From Minwuia sp048007105 (lineage in GTDB: Bacteria; Pseudomonadota; Alphaproteobacteria; Minwuiales; Minwuiaceae), in contig NZ_CP180352.1 of the NCBI RefSeq assembly GCF_048007105.1, forward strand, positions 1,364,001-1,428,000: a stretch of 64,000 bases of DNA, written 5' to 3'. Positions 9,968 through 18,163 of this stretch are shown here, piece after piece. Both the position numbers and the translations under genes were made by a program. Position 1 is the first letter of the stretch, and each line of letters starts with the position of its first letter. Under the pieces are notes generated by a model. It had not been told where the DNA came from. It searched no databases and was given only the letters and a program-made list of their open reading frames with translations.

Positions 9968-10950
9968 GCCTGCGCAAGCGCCTCGACACACTCGCCGACC
10001 AGTTCGGGGCCGCGATAGACCAGTCCGGAATAGATCTGCACCGCCGCCGCGCCGGCGTCGATCTTCGCCTTTGCATCGGCGCCGGAGAGGATTCCGCCCA
10101 CGCCGATGAGCGGCACGCGGCCGTCGAGCTTCTCGTGGAACCGGCGCAGCAGGTCTGTGGACGGTCCCATGAGCGGCGCGCCGCTCAGCCCGCCGGTCTC
10201 CTGCGCATGCGGGCTGGTCAGGCTGTTCGGGCGGGCGATCGTGGTGTTTGAGACGACCAGCGCAGCGACGCCGATCTCCGGCGCGGCTTCGGCGATGTCG
10301 TCGATGTCGGCGTCGCTCAGGTCCGGCGCGACCTTCAGGAAAAGAGGGATCGCCCGTCCGCCGGACTGGGCCGCATGCAGCCGTTCGAAGATCCCGGTCA
10401 GCGCTGCGCGGTCCTGCAGCGCGCGCAGACCCGGCGTGTTCGGCGAGGACACGTTGACCGTCGCGAAATCCACCAGCGGCCCGATCACCTTCAGGCATTC
10501 GGCATAGTCGCCGATACGGTCCTCGCTCTCCTTGTTGGCGCCGAGATTGACGCCGACGACGCCCGGCTTGCGGCGCTTCTCCAGGTTTCGCGCGACCGCC
10601 TCCGCGCCGGCGGAGTTCAGCCCGTAGCGGTTGATCACGGCCTGGTCCCCTGTCAGGCGGAAGACCCTGGGCTTCGGATTGCCCGGCTGGGGCTTCGGCG
10701 TGACGCCGCCGATCTCGACAAAGCCGAAACCGAGGCCCAGCAGCGCATCGACCGCCTCCGCGTCCTTGTCGAAACCGGCCGCGAGGCCGACGGGATTGGC
10801 AAAGCGGACGCCGGCAACCTCGACCGGGTTTCCCTTCGGCGGCCGGGCGCCCGCGAGGCCGAGCTTCAGCGCCGAAATGGTCGCGCGGTGGGCGCGTTCG
10901 GCGTCGAGCGCGAAGAGCAGGCGGCGGACGAGGGCATAGGGGATCGGCAT
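9964..10950 (-). CDS. pyrD: dihydroorotate dehydrogenase (quinone), class 2
   Basis: 328 residues. Oxidises dihydroorotate to orotate in pyrimidine synthesis with a membrane quinone as acceptor. The N-terminal helix pair that makes the quinone tunnel is present (ALVRRLLFALDAERAHRAT), as are the FMN and substrate motifs AAGFDKDAEAV, NRYGLNSAG, GVNLGANKE and NVSSPNTPGLRALQ, with the Ser that replaces the class 1 catalytic Cys. KVAPDLS and SNTT are also intact. First gene of a pyrD-DMT unit. Confidence 0.95.
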   Translation of the reverse strand: MPIPYALVRRLLFALDAERAHRATISALKLGLAGARPPKGNPVEVAGVRFANPVGLAAGFDKDAEAVDALLGLGFGFVEIGGVTPKPQPGNPKPRVFRLTGDQAVINRYGLNSAGAEAVARNLEKRRKPGVVGVNLGANKESEDRIGDYAECLKVIGPLVDFATVNVSSPNTPGLRALQDRAALTGIFERLHAAQSGGRAIPLFLKVAPDLSDADIDDIAEAAPEIGVAALVVSNTTIARPNSLTSPHAQETGGLSGAPLMGPSTDLLRRFHEKLDGRVPLIGVGGILSGADAKAKIDAGAAAVQIYSGLVYRGPELVGECVEALAQA

Positions 10951-11065
10951 CGGCCCGAACCTAGGCCCGCCGGCCGGCGCGGGAAGATGTCAAATCGGTG
11001 GCCGCGCCAGATTTAACATTTGTTCGGGTCGAACTCGTGGGGGCGTTCCCGTGAACATGCGGCCC

Positions 11066-11689
11066 ATGTTGACCCACGAGGGCATATGGCTGGCCATCGA
11101 CCGGCTGGCGGAACGCCACCGTCTGTCGCTGTCGGCGCTTTCGACGAAGGCCGGGCTCGACGCCACAGCGTTGAACCGGTCGAAACGGGTCAGCGCAAAG
11201 GGAAAGCCGCGCTGGCCGTCCACCGAGAGCCTGTCGAAGATCCTGGAAGCCACGGGGACGGAATTCGCCGAGTTGCCTGCGCTGATGTCGGGCAAACCGC
11301 CCATGCCGGCCCGGCTGCCTTGCATGTCCCTCGCCCATCTGGACGTTTCCCGGCTGGATGAGGCGGGCCGGCCGCATGGGGCCACCTGGCGGCGCACCGG
11401 GTTTCCTGCGCGCGGCGATCCGGAGGCCTTTGCACTGGAAATTCCGGACCGCTCATTCGAGCCCTGGTTCCGGAATGGGGAGACGGTTGTCGTGCTCAGG
11501 GTCACCCGGATCGATCCCGGCGACCGGCTGGTCCTGTGCATGCGCAACGACGACATTCTGGTGCGCGAAGTCGTCGACCGGAGCGCGTCTTCGCTGACGG
11601 TCAGGGCGCTCAATCGCCGCGCCGAGAACCAGAGTATCAGCCGCCGGGACGTCCGATGGGTTTACCGCATCTGCTGGAGCCAATATTAG
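11066..11689 (+). CDS. HTH regulator with S24/LexA-like C-terminal domain
   Basis: About 207 residues. N-terminal helix-turn-helix (LAERHRLSLSALSTKAGLDATALNRSK) and a C-terminal S24-type domain (FALEIPDRSFEPWFRNGETVVVL). The position of the catalytic Ser reads S-F rather than the usual S-M, and the general-base Lys appears as Arg in DDILVREVV. The protein is therefore probably a non-cleaving regulator that keeps the fold. Start choices are ATG 11066, ATG 11057 or GTG 11051; MLTHEGIW fits homologues best. Not near any phage genes. Confidence 0.75.
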   Translation: MLTHEGIWLAIDRLAERHRLSLSALSTKAGLDATALNRSKRVSAKGKPRWPSTESLSKILEATGTEFAELPALMSGKPPMPARLPCMSLAHLDVSRLDEAGRPHGATWRRTGFPARGDPEAFALEIPDRSFEPWFRNGETVVVLRVTRIDPGDRLVLCMRNDDILVREVVDRSASSLTVRALNRRAENQSISRRDVRWVYRICWSQY

Positions 11690-11731
11690 AGCTATCGGTT
11701 TCAAGGTGGGCGGACGGCGGGAGGCGCGGCG

Positions 11732-12577
11732 ATGCATCAGATCTTCTACTACGAAGGCGAGTGGCTGACGGAAGAGCCGAAGCTCACCGGCCCGATGGAT
11801 CACGCCTTCTGGATGTCGAGCGCGGTCTTCGACGGCGCCCGCGCCTTCGACGGCAAGGCCCCCGATCTGCGGCCCCATTGCGAACGTCTGATGCGGTCGG
11901 CCGCGGCCATGCTGCTGGAGCCGAAGCTGACGGTCGACGAGGTCGAGGATCTCTGCAAGCAGGCGGTCCGCAAGCTGCCGAAGGAACATGCCTACTACAT
12001 CCGGCCGATGTTCTTCGCCCGCCGCGGCTTCGTCTCGCCGGAACCGGAATCGACCGAATTCGTGCTGTCGGTCTATGAATCGCCGCTGCCCGAGGGCAAG
12101 GGCTTCTCGGCCTGCCTCTCCAGCTTCCGCCGCCCGGCCCGCGACATGGCGCCGACCGACGCCAAGGCCGGGTGTCTCTATCCCAACTCGCAGCGCGCCC
12201 TGCGCGAGGCGGCCGAGCGGGGCTACGACAATGCGGTGATCTGCGACCCGTCCGGCAATGTCGCCGAGCTGGCCACGGCCAATGTCTGGATCGTGAAGGA
12301 CGGCGTCGCCAAGACGCCGGTCTGGAACGGCACCTTCCTGAACGGAGTCACGCGGCAGCGCATCATCGGTCTGCTGCGGGAGGCTGGGCAGCCGGTCGAG
12401 GAGACCACGCTGACGCCGGCCGATCTGCTGAGTGCGGACGAGATCTTCTCCACCGGCAATTACGGCAAGGTCACGCCGATGATCCGTTATCAGGACCGCG
12501 AGCTTCAGCCGGGCCCGGTCTGCCGGATGGCGCGGGACGCCTATTTCAGCTGGGCGGACAGCCAGCCGGAGGTCTGA
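11732..12577 (+). CDS. class IV PLP aminotransferase (branched-chain type)
   Basis: 281 residues. PLP-dependent fold type IV transaminase, probably acting on branched-chain amino acids. Landmarks are SSAVFDGARAFDG near the N-terminus, the Lys of PTDAKAGCLYPNSQRALREA expected to bind PLP, and SGNVAELATANVWIV with the conserved Glu. C-terminal STGNYGKVTPMIRY is also typical. The 3' end overlaps a histidine kinase gene on the other strand by 37 bp. Whether it is the main IlvE or a paralogue cannot be told. Confidence 0.87.
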   Translation: MHQIFYYEGEWLTEEPKLTGPMDHAFWMSSAVFDGARAFDGKAPDLRPHCERLMRSAAAMLLEPKLTVDEVEDLCKQAVRKLPKEHAYYIRPMFFARRGFVSPEPESTEFVLSVYESPLPEGKGFSACLSSFRRPARDMAPTDAKAGCLYPNSQRALREAAERGYDNAVICDPSGNVAELATANVWIVKDGVAKTPVWNGTFLNGVTRQRIIGLLREAGQPVEETTLTPADLLSADEIFSTGNYGKVTPMIRYQDRELQPGPVCRMARDAYFSWADSQPEV

Positions 12578-14043
12578 TGCCCGGCGACCTGCTGGGCGTT
12601 GGCCCCGTCGTCGAAGCTCTCGTCGTCGGGTTCGCCGCCATTGCGGTCCCAGCGCCATGACGGCAGGCCGATTGTCGCGACCGTGCCCTCGCCGACTTCG
12701 CTTTCCAGCGAGAGCTCGCCGCCATGCAACCGCGCGAAGGTCCGGGACAGGGGCAGGCCCAGCCCGGTGCCCGGCTCGCTGCCCTTGATCCGGCCCTGGA
12801 CATAGGGCTCGAAGACCCGCGGCAGGTCCTCTGCCGCGATGCCCTTGCCGAAGTCGCGTACGCGGATCTGCAGATCGTCGGCCAGGTCCGGCCCGGCTTC
12901 GATCAGAACGCGGCCGCCCTCCGGCGAGAACTTGATCGCGTTGGAAATCAGGTTGATCAGGATCTGCCGCAGCATGCGCTTGTCGGCGGTGTAGGGTGCC
13001 ATGCTGGGCGAGATCAGCCGTTCCAGGCGGATGCCCCGGTTCTCCGCCAGGCGGTGCAGCATGCTGATGCAGTCGTCGACGACGCCGCCGACGTTCAGGG
13101 GCTGTGAATCGAGCTCCAGCTTGCCCGATTCCGCCTTGGCCATGTCGAGCAGCTGGTTGATCGTGTCCAGCAGGTGCTGCGCGCTGACGCGGATGTCGCG
13201 GGCGTAGTCGCTATAGCGGTCCACCGCGTCCGGGCCGAAGATCTGCCGCTCGATGGCCTCGGAGAAGCCCATGATCGCGTTCATCGGCGTCCTGAGTTCG
13301 TGCGTCATGCCGGCGAAGAAGCGGCTGCGCGTCATCGCCTCGGTCAGCGCCGCGTCGCGCGCGGCCAGCAGTTCCGATTTCTGCCGTTCGATGTCGTCGA
13401 AGAAGCGGCGGCGCTCCAGCTGGCGGTCATGGCCGTGGGAGGCGTGCTCGATCAGCAGCTGGTTGTAGGCGGTGGTCAGGTTGGTCATGACCTCCCGCTG
13501 CCGTTCCAGTTCGCGCTTCAGCTCCGCTTCGCCGCTCGCCTCGCCGGCGGGCGCCGATTGCCGCGCCGCGACGGCCCTCAGCGCCAGCCACGCGGCCAGT
13601 GCGCCGAGCAGGGCGGCCAGAACCGCGGCGAGGGCGGGCAGGAGGAAGGGCGGCGCGACGGCTTCCGGCGGGGTCCAGAAGGCGATCAGCGTGGCGTCGG
13701 CGCCGATCGGCACCGGCACGCGTTCGGCGTCGGCTGCGGGCGCCCCCGCCTCGGCGACAGGTTGCCCGTCCCGGCCGACGATGCCGAGGCTGCTCAGGTC
13801 CGGCCGCAGCGCCGCCTGCAGCACCAGCACCGCGGCGTCGCGGTCGCCCTGCGCCAGCGGTCCGGCGGCGATGCCGGCGGTCCGGGCGAGATGGGCCAGC
13901 ATCTCCGCGCGCGCGCCGGGGTCGGCATCCGACCGCTCGGGACCGGCCGCCGCGGCGATGACCGCCACCGTGGCCGCGAGCAGGAATGCCCCGACGGCGG
14001 CCGCCGGTCTCGCCCGGCGGCGGAATGCCGGCCAGGCAATCAC
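12541..14043 (-). CDS. membrane sensor histidine kinase
   Basis: 500 residues. Two hydrophobic segments (about residues 15-35 and 130-160) bracket a periplasmic sensing region. A coiled coil follows, then the H-box MTHELRTPMNAIMGF, an N-box (LINLISNAIKFSPEGG), DFGKGIAAEDLPRVFEPY and the G2 box GTGLGLPLSRTFA. No response regulator is adjacent and there is no receiver domain, so the partner is elsewhere. The start overlaps the stop of the upstream PhyH gene (ATGA). Confidence 0.9.
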   Translation of the reverse strand: MIAWPAFRRRARPAAAVGAFLLAATVAVIAAAAGPERSDADPGARAEMLAHLARTAGIAAGPLAQGDRDAAVLVLQAALRPDLSSLGIVGRDGQPVAEAGAPAADAERVPVPIGADATLIAFWTPPEAVAPPFLLPALAAVLAALLGALAAWLALRAVAARQSAPAGEASGEAELKRELERQREVMTNLTTAYNQLLIEHASHGHDRQLERRRFFDDIERQKSELLAARDAALTEAMTRSRFFAGMTHELRTPMNAIMGFSEAIERQIFGPDAVDRYSDYARDIRVSAQHLLDTINQLLDMAKAESGKLELDSQPLNVGGVVDDCISMLHRLAENRGIRLERLISPSMAPYTADKRMLRQILINLISNAIKFSPEGGRVLIEAGPDLADDLQIRVRDFGKGIAAEDLPRVFEPYVQGRIKGSEPGTGLGLPLSRTFARLHGGELSLESEVGEGTVATIGLPSWRWDRNGGEPDDESFDDGANAQQVAGHQTSGWLSAQLK

Positions 14044-14933
14044 TCGGCGGCTTCTGACTGCTGCAGCGCGAAGATCGAGGTGTAACCCTTCGACCAGTCC
14101 GGCGGGATCAGGCAGGGCCTGGGATCGAAGCGCATCCAGCGCGCCGGCTTGCCGCGGACGATGGTATTGGCGAGCGGCCAGCCATCGGCGATGGAGGCGC
14201 AGATCGGCAGCGCGTCGGCGGCGGCGTAGGTGTGCAGCAGCAGCGGCCGCGTGGTCGCCGAGCGGTTCGGTTCGGACCCGTGCACGATGCGGCAGTTGTG
14301 GATGGTCACCGAGCCGCGCCGGCCCTTCAGCCAGACCACGTCGTCCAGGTTCACCCGTTCCAGGTCCCGCGGCCTGATCGCCCCGGTCCAGGCGCCGTCA
14401 TCGTCGAAGAGGTCGAACAGCTCGCGCTCGTGGCTGCCGGGGATGATCCCCATCGGCCCCATCTCGTCGGTGACGTCGGCCATGTAGACGCCGATGGTCA
14501 GCGGCGAATAGTTGGTGTGCGGCCAGTACTGGATGTCCTGGTGCCACTTCACCTCCTCGCCGCCCGAGGCCCATTTGAAGTTCAGCTTGCTGTGGTGGTA
14601 CTTCACGTCCGGCCCGAGGAGGTCCTGCGCCAGATCGACGATCGGCCCTTCCAGCGCGAACTCGCGGTAGACGGGGTCCTGCTCCGCCGGCTGGTTCAGC
14701 CGCCGCAGGCGCGGCGCATCGGCGGTGTGGTTCGGCTCAAGGTCGAAGACCCGGTCGGAGCGCTCGACCCCGCGGCTCTGTTCCACGAAGCGGTCGGTCA
14801 CGGCCTGCAGACGCGTCATCCACGCCTCCGGGATGAAGCCGTCCAGATGCAGATAGCCGTTGTCGAAGTAGTGCTGACGCTGCGCCTGCGTCAGCACGAT
14901 CGGCCGCTGCTTGAGCACATCATGTGCAAGCAT
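14040..14933 (-). CDS. phytanoyl-CoA dioxygenase (PhyH) family protein
   Basis: 297 residues, Fe(II)/2-oxoglutarate oxygenase. Triad residues are in VKWHQDIQYWPHTNYS (H, D) and RIVHGSEPNRSATTRP (distal H plus Arg). N-terminal LTQAQRQHYFDNGYLHLDGF is the usual PhyH opening. First gene of a two-gene unit with the downstream sensor kinase. It is only distantly similar to the PhyH gene at 7.8 kb, so the two are not a recent duplication. Substrate unknown. Confidence 0.88.
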   Translation of the reverse strand: MLAHDVLKQRPIVLTQAQRQHYFDNGYLHLDGFIPEAWMTRLQAVTDRFVEQSRGVERSDRVFDLEPNHTADAPRLRRLNQPAEQDPVYREFALEGPIVDLAQDLLGPDVKYHHSKLNFKWASGGEEVKWHQDIQYWPHTNYSPLTIGVYMADVTDEMGPMGIIPGSHERELFDLFDDDGAWTGAIRPRDLERVNLDDVVWLKGRRGSVTIHNCRIVHGSEPNRSATTRPLLLHTYAAADALPICASIADGWPLANTIVRGKPARWMRFDPRPCLIPPDWSKGYTSIFALQQSEAAE

Positions 14934-15147
14934 AGCCCCTCCACGCCCTGTCAGTGCCGGGCGGCTTTTATCGGGCTGCCTTCTGCGCCCGCCGTCCCGT
15001 TATTGCCACGCCGGCGGTCGGTCGATACCGGCGGGAAATCTCGAGCCGCCACTATAGCCCGTCAGCGCGATGGAGGGGAGAATGATTGTTAAGAGCGAAA
15101 CGCAATAACACTGGGACGCGAGTGCCTGCATGCAGGCTACTCGTCAA

Positions 15148-15343
15148 CCTCACCCCTTGAGGGGGAGGTCGGCGCGCAGCGACGGGTGGGGGGCAATGGA
15201 AACCGCCCGCCCGGGGATGGATGGGTCGGCCAGGCGGGCGGCTCATGCCTCTCCGGAAAGTCCGAGCCGCGTTGCGCGCCGACCGAACCATTCCACGCAA
15301 CGCGGTTTCGTCGCTCCCCCTTCAAGGGGGAGGGGATAACCAC
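15148..15343. repeat. nested palindromic intergenic repeat element
   Basis: The 432-bp gap between the PhyH and LLM genes holds a set of inverted repeats: GTCGGCGCGC (15168-15177) with GCGCGCCGAC (15274-15283); CCGCCCGCC (15203-15211) with GGCGGGCGG (15233-15241); CCGCGTTGCG (15267-15276) with CGCAACGCGG (15296-15305); and an almost perfect 19-bp palindrome of C and G runs around CTTCAAG at 15314-15332. A related run with TTGAG lies at 15152-15167. The layout looks like a dispersed REP/BIME-type chromosomal element. No gene is supported here. Confidence 0.6.
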
Positions 15344-15365
15344 CGGTTCAGAGAACCGGCCGACG

Positions 15366-16217
15366 CTACGCCGCCAGCTCCTTCAGCAGCGGGGCGTAGC
15401 GGTCCAGCACCTCGGTGGCCTTGTCGGGGCGGGAGGTCGGCACGCCGATGACGGAGCGGCTGATGCCCATGTCGCGGTAGCGGCGCAGCAGGTCCTCGTC
15501 GACGCCGACCTGGGCGAAGATCGACAGCTTGATCGAGTTGGGGTCGCGGCCCGCCTCCTCGGCGCGGCGGCGCAGGTCCTCGATGGCCGAGGGCATGTCC
15601 TCCAGCAGCACATTGATCGGCATCCAGCCGTCGCAGTAGTTCACCACGCGCTGGCGCCCCTGGCCGGTGGCCGAGCCCAGGATGATCGGCGGGTGCGGCT
15701 GCTGCACCGGCTTCGGATAGCTGAAGGTCGGCTTGATGTTGACGAACTCGCCCTCATAGGAAGCCTCTTCCTCGGTCCAGAGCGTCTTGATCGCCTCGAT
15801 CTTCTCCCGCAGCACCTTCCAGCGGCGCTTGAAGGGGATGCCGTGCTGGGCCATCTCCTCGGCGTTCCAGCCGCCGCCGATGCCGAACAGCACCCGGCCG
15901 TTGGAGATCACGTCCAGCGTGGCGATGGTCTTGGCCAGGATGATCGGGTCGTGCTGGATCACCAGGCTGATGCCGGTGCCGAGCTTCAGCTTGCTGGTCA
16001 CCGCGGCCGCCGCGGCCAGCGACGTCCAGGGATCCATCATGTGGTAATAGGGCTTGGGCAGCTCCCCGCCGCCCGGAAACTCCGACTCGCGAGAGACCGG
16101 AATGTTGGTGTGCTCCGGAAACCAGACGGATTCATAGCCGCGCTCCTCCAGCAGCGTGGCCAACTCGGCCGGCCGGATGGAATAGGCGGTGTTGTAGCAG
16201 AAGACCCCAAGGTCCAT
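15366..16217 (-). CDS. LLM-class (luciferase-like) F420/FMN oxidoreductase
   Basis: 283 residues, bacterial luciferase-like TIM barrel. Family markers are MDLGVFCYNTAYSIRPAELA, ERGYESVWFPEHTNIP, KLKLGTGISLVIQHDPIILAK, NGRVLFGIGGGWNAEEMAQHG and the C-terminal barrel strands. It resembles the TIGR03619-type F420-dependent group, but whether the cofactor is F420 or FMN cannot be decided here. It sits at the edge of the AT-rich island. Substrate unknown. Confidence 0.87.
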   Translation of the reverse strand: MDLGVFCYNTAYSIRPAELATLLEERGYESVWFPEHTNIPVSRESEFPGGGELPKPYYHMMDPWTSLAAAAAVTSKLKLGTGISLVIQHDPIILAKTIATLDVISNGRVLFGIGGGWNAEEMAQHGIPFKRRWKVLREKIEAIKTLWTEEEASYEGEFVNIKPTFSYPKPVQQPHPPIILGSATGQGRQRVVNYCDGWMPINVLLEDMPSAIEDLRRRAEEAGRDPNSIKLSIFAQVGVDEDLLRRYRDMGISRSVIGVPTSRPDKATEVLDRYAPLLKELAA

Positions 16218-16461
16218 GGCGCAGTCCCTCCCCTTGAATTGCGTGGGGTTATGGGATCATGGGGATCGGGAGGGTGCAAGGGGATCAGCCGTTGGTGCAC
16301 CATCTAACATTTATAGGCGCGCCGAGCAGATAGCTTTAGCCAACATCAAGAGCGAGGATTTGGCGGAATTATTACCTGGATGTGGTTGAAAGAATTTCTG
16401 AATACCAACCCCCCTTTTTTGAATTTTGAGATTCTGTTAAAAGCGATATTGGAGGGTAAAA

Positions 16462-17676
16462 ATGGGCAAAAATCCTACAGAAAAAAAGAAAGTTCGTCGC
16501 CGTGGCGGGCACAAACTTGAAAACTGGGAAGTTGCCATCGTGAAAGCTATGATCAGTCGTGGCGATCCCTTCACAAATGATCAAGACATACTTGCATATT
16601 TTACGCGGCCGACGCGCTCAATTAACCATCGTCTAATTAGTGAAATTCGTAGTGAAAAAAAGTATAAACATATTACTCCAGCAAATGATGAAGGGCTTGA
16701 TGCTTTTCTGGCGATTTGGCCAGATATTGATCAGGATACAGGTTTAAATATTAAGGGTGATGAGCTTCTTATTAAAGCAAGAGAGGCGATGATTGCTGCA
16801 GTCCAGATATTTAATAGCGCGGGATTGCGATTTCGAGCTGAGTTATTTATTGTATATTCAATGATAGCTTGGACATATCTGCTTCACTCTTGGTTTAAGC
16901 GGGAGGGAATTGAGTATAAATACCCAGGCGCAAAAACAAAAGGCGGGGCGGAAAAATATTGGGATATTACTCGCTGCCTGAAGCATGAAAAATGCCCTGC
17001 AAGAGGTGGGGTTGCCACAAACTTGCGATTTCTTCTTGAGATAAGGCACGAGATAGAACATCGCTCTACAAATCGTATTGATGACGAATTGGGCGCAAAA
17101 CTTCAATCGTGTGCATTGAATTTTAACGAACTTATTAAGCGAGAATTTGGAGTGCAGTACGGGTTAGAAAAAAGATTGCCGATGGCGCTTCAATTCGTTT
17201 CATTCGGCGCGGAACAGCGTTCGGCTTTGAAGAAGGTGTCTGGGCTACCCAAGAACTTAGAAGCCACAATTGAAGCCTTTGAGCACGGGTTGACGGAAGA
17301 GCAGCTAAAAGATCCTGCCTACCGCATGTCGTACGGCTTTGTACCTATGGCCGCGAAAAAGCCCGGGGCTGCAGATGCAGCCGTTCACGTCATTTCTTCT
17401 GGCAGCGATGAGGCATTGGAAATTGAGAAGATTTTCTTCAAAGAAGTAAATAGAAATCGCTATCCACCTGGTAAGGTCGTTGAAAAGATTAATAAATCTG
17501 GATTCCCGAATTTTAGAATGCATGATCATACACAGCTATGGAAGGCGCTAGACGGAAAGAACGCTGGTAAAGGTTTTGGCTGTCCGGGTGACTACAAAGG
17601 CAATTGGGTCTGGTTCGATCGGTGGATCGATGAAGTTATTAAACATTGCGAAGCGGAAGGTGATCGATATCGGTGA
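16462..17676 (+). CDS. DUF3644-like protein with HEPN R-x4-H motif
   Basis: 404 residues; ATG at 16462 behind GGAGGG. Base and codon use are much more AT-rich than in the neighbours, which marks horizontal transfer. Residues about 105-150 (REAMIAAVQIFNSAGLRFRA, then a Trp-rich helix) match the DUF3644 pattern as I recall it. Residues 195-200 read RHEIEH, the R-x4-H motif of HEPN ribonucleases, within a helix. The C-terminal about 130 residues look like a small separate domain (EIEKIFFKEVNRNRYPPGKV), perhaps nucleic-acid binding. It stands alone in the island. A role in phage defence is inferred from HEPN motif and context only. Confidence 0.7.
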   Translation: MGKNPTEKKKVRRRGGHKLENWEVAIVKAMISRGDPFTNDQDILAYFTRPTRSINHRLISEIRSEKKYKHITPANDEGLDAFLAIWPDIDQDTGLNIKGDELLIKAREAMIAAVQIFNSAGLRFRAELFIVYSMIAWTYLLHSWFKREGIEYKYPGAKTKGGAEKYWDITRCLKHEKCPARGGVATNLRFLLEIRHEIEHRSTNRIDDELGAKLQSCALNFNELIKREFGVQYGLEKRLPMALQFVSFGAEQRSALKKVSGLPKNLEATIEAFEHGLTEEQLKDPAYRMSYGFVPMAAKKPGAADAAVHVISSGSDEALEIEKIFFKEVNRNRYPPGKVVEKINKSGFPNFRMHDHTQLWKALDGKNAGKGFGCPGDYKGNWVWFDRWIDEVIKHCEAEGDRYR

Positions 17677-17859
17677 GTTGGCGGCAAATTTGAACTGTCT
17701 TCATATTAATTTTCATGAAATATATTAGAGATTTCGGTCGAAATCATCAGAAATCATGTGCAGAATTTCTAGTGAAGTCGGTTGATTTCTAGGATTGTTT
17801 TTTGATTAGGGTGGGTTGGTGGGGCGTTACATTGATTTTTTAGATTTCTCGGCCATCCC
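17677..17859. other. AT-rich right flank of the DUF3644 island, no gene seen
   Basis: This stretch remains AT-rich to about 17,850 and then switches sharply to GC-rich acyP sequence. No tRNA, integrase or flanking duplication was seen on either side, so the mode of insertion is unclear. The left flank (16,218-16,461) is similar, turning AT-rich at about 16,300. Confidence 0.5.
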
Positions 17860-18159
17860 TCAAATCGTTGACCGCGCCCCAAACCCCTCCGGCTCAGGCT
17901 CCGGCACGTCCGACGGTTCCGCGTTCACGCTGTCGACGCTGGCGCCGGGCGGGCCCTTGCGGCAGCGGCGGAGGAGTTCGTTGATGGCGGGGCCCTCGCC
18001 GACCAGCTGCGCCTCGACGCTGCCGTCCAGGCGGTTGCGGACCCAGCCGCGGACGTTCAGTTCGTTGGCGTTCCCGGTGACGAAGGCGCGGAAGCCCACG
18101 CCCTGAACGCGGCCGCGGAAGGTCGCGTGGAGGGCGGCGGTCTTTCGCGGCGCCGGGAT
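17860..18159 (-). CDS. acyP: acylphosphatase, no canonical start codon
   Basis: About 99 residues. Hydrolyses acyl phosphates. The phosphate cradle and catalytic residues are intact: TFRGRVQGVGFRAF with the catalytic Arg and RGWVRNRLDGSVE with the catalytic Asn. The frame is open from 18,180 but contains no ATG, GTG or TTG before the GTG codon inside the motif itself (18099), which would delete strand beta-1 and the cradle. ATC at 18157-18159 sits where an ATG is expected: seven bases after GGAG at the end of pccA, giving (M)PAPRKTAALHATF. Either a rare ATC start or a substitution. Follows pccA directly. Confidence 0.75.
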   Translation of the reverse strand: MPAPRKTAALHATFRGRVQGVGFRAFVTGNANELNVRGWVRNRLDGSVEAQLVGEGPAINELLRRCRKGPPGASVDSVNAEPSDVPEPEPEGFGARSTI

Positions 18160-18163
18160 GGGG

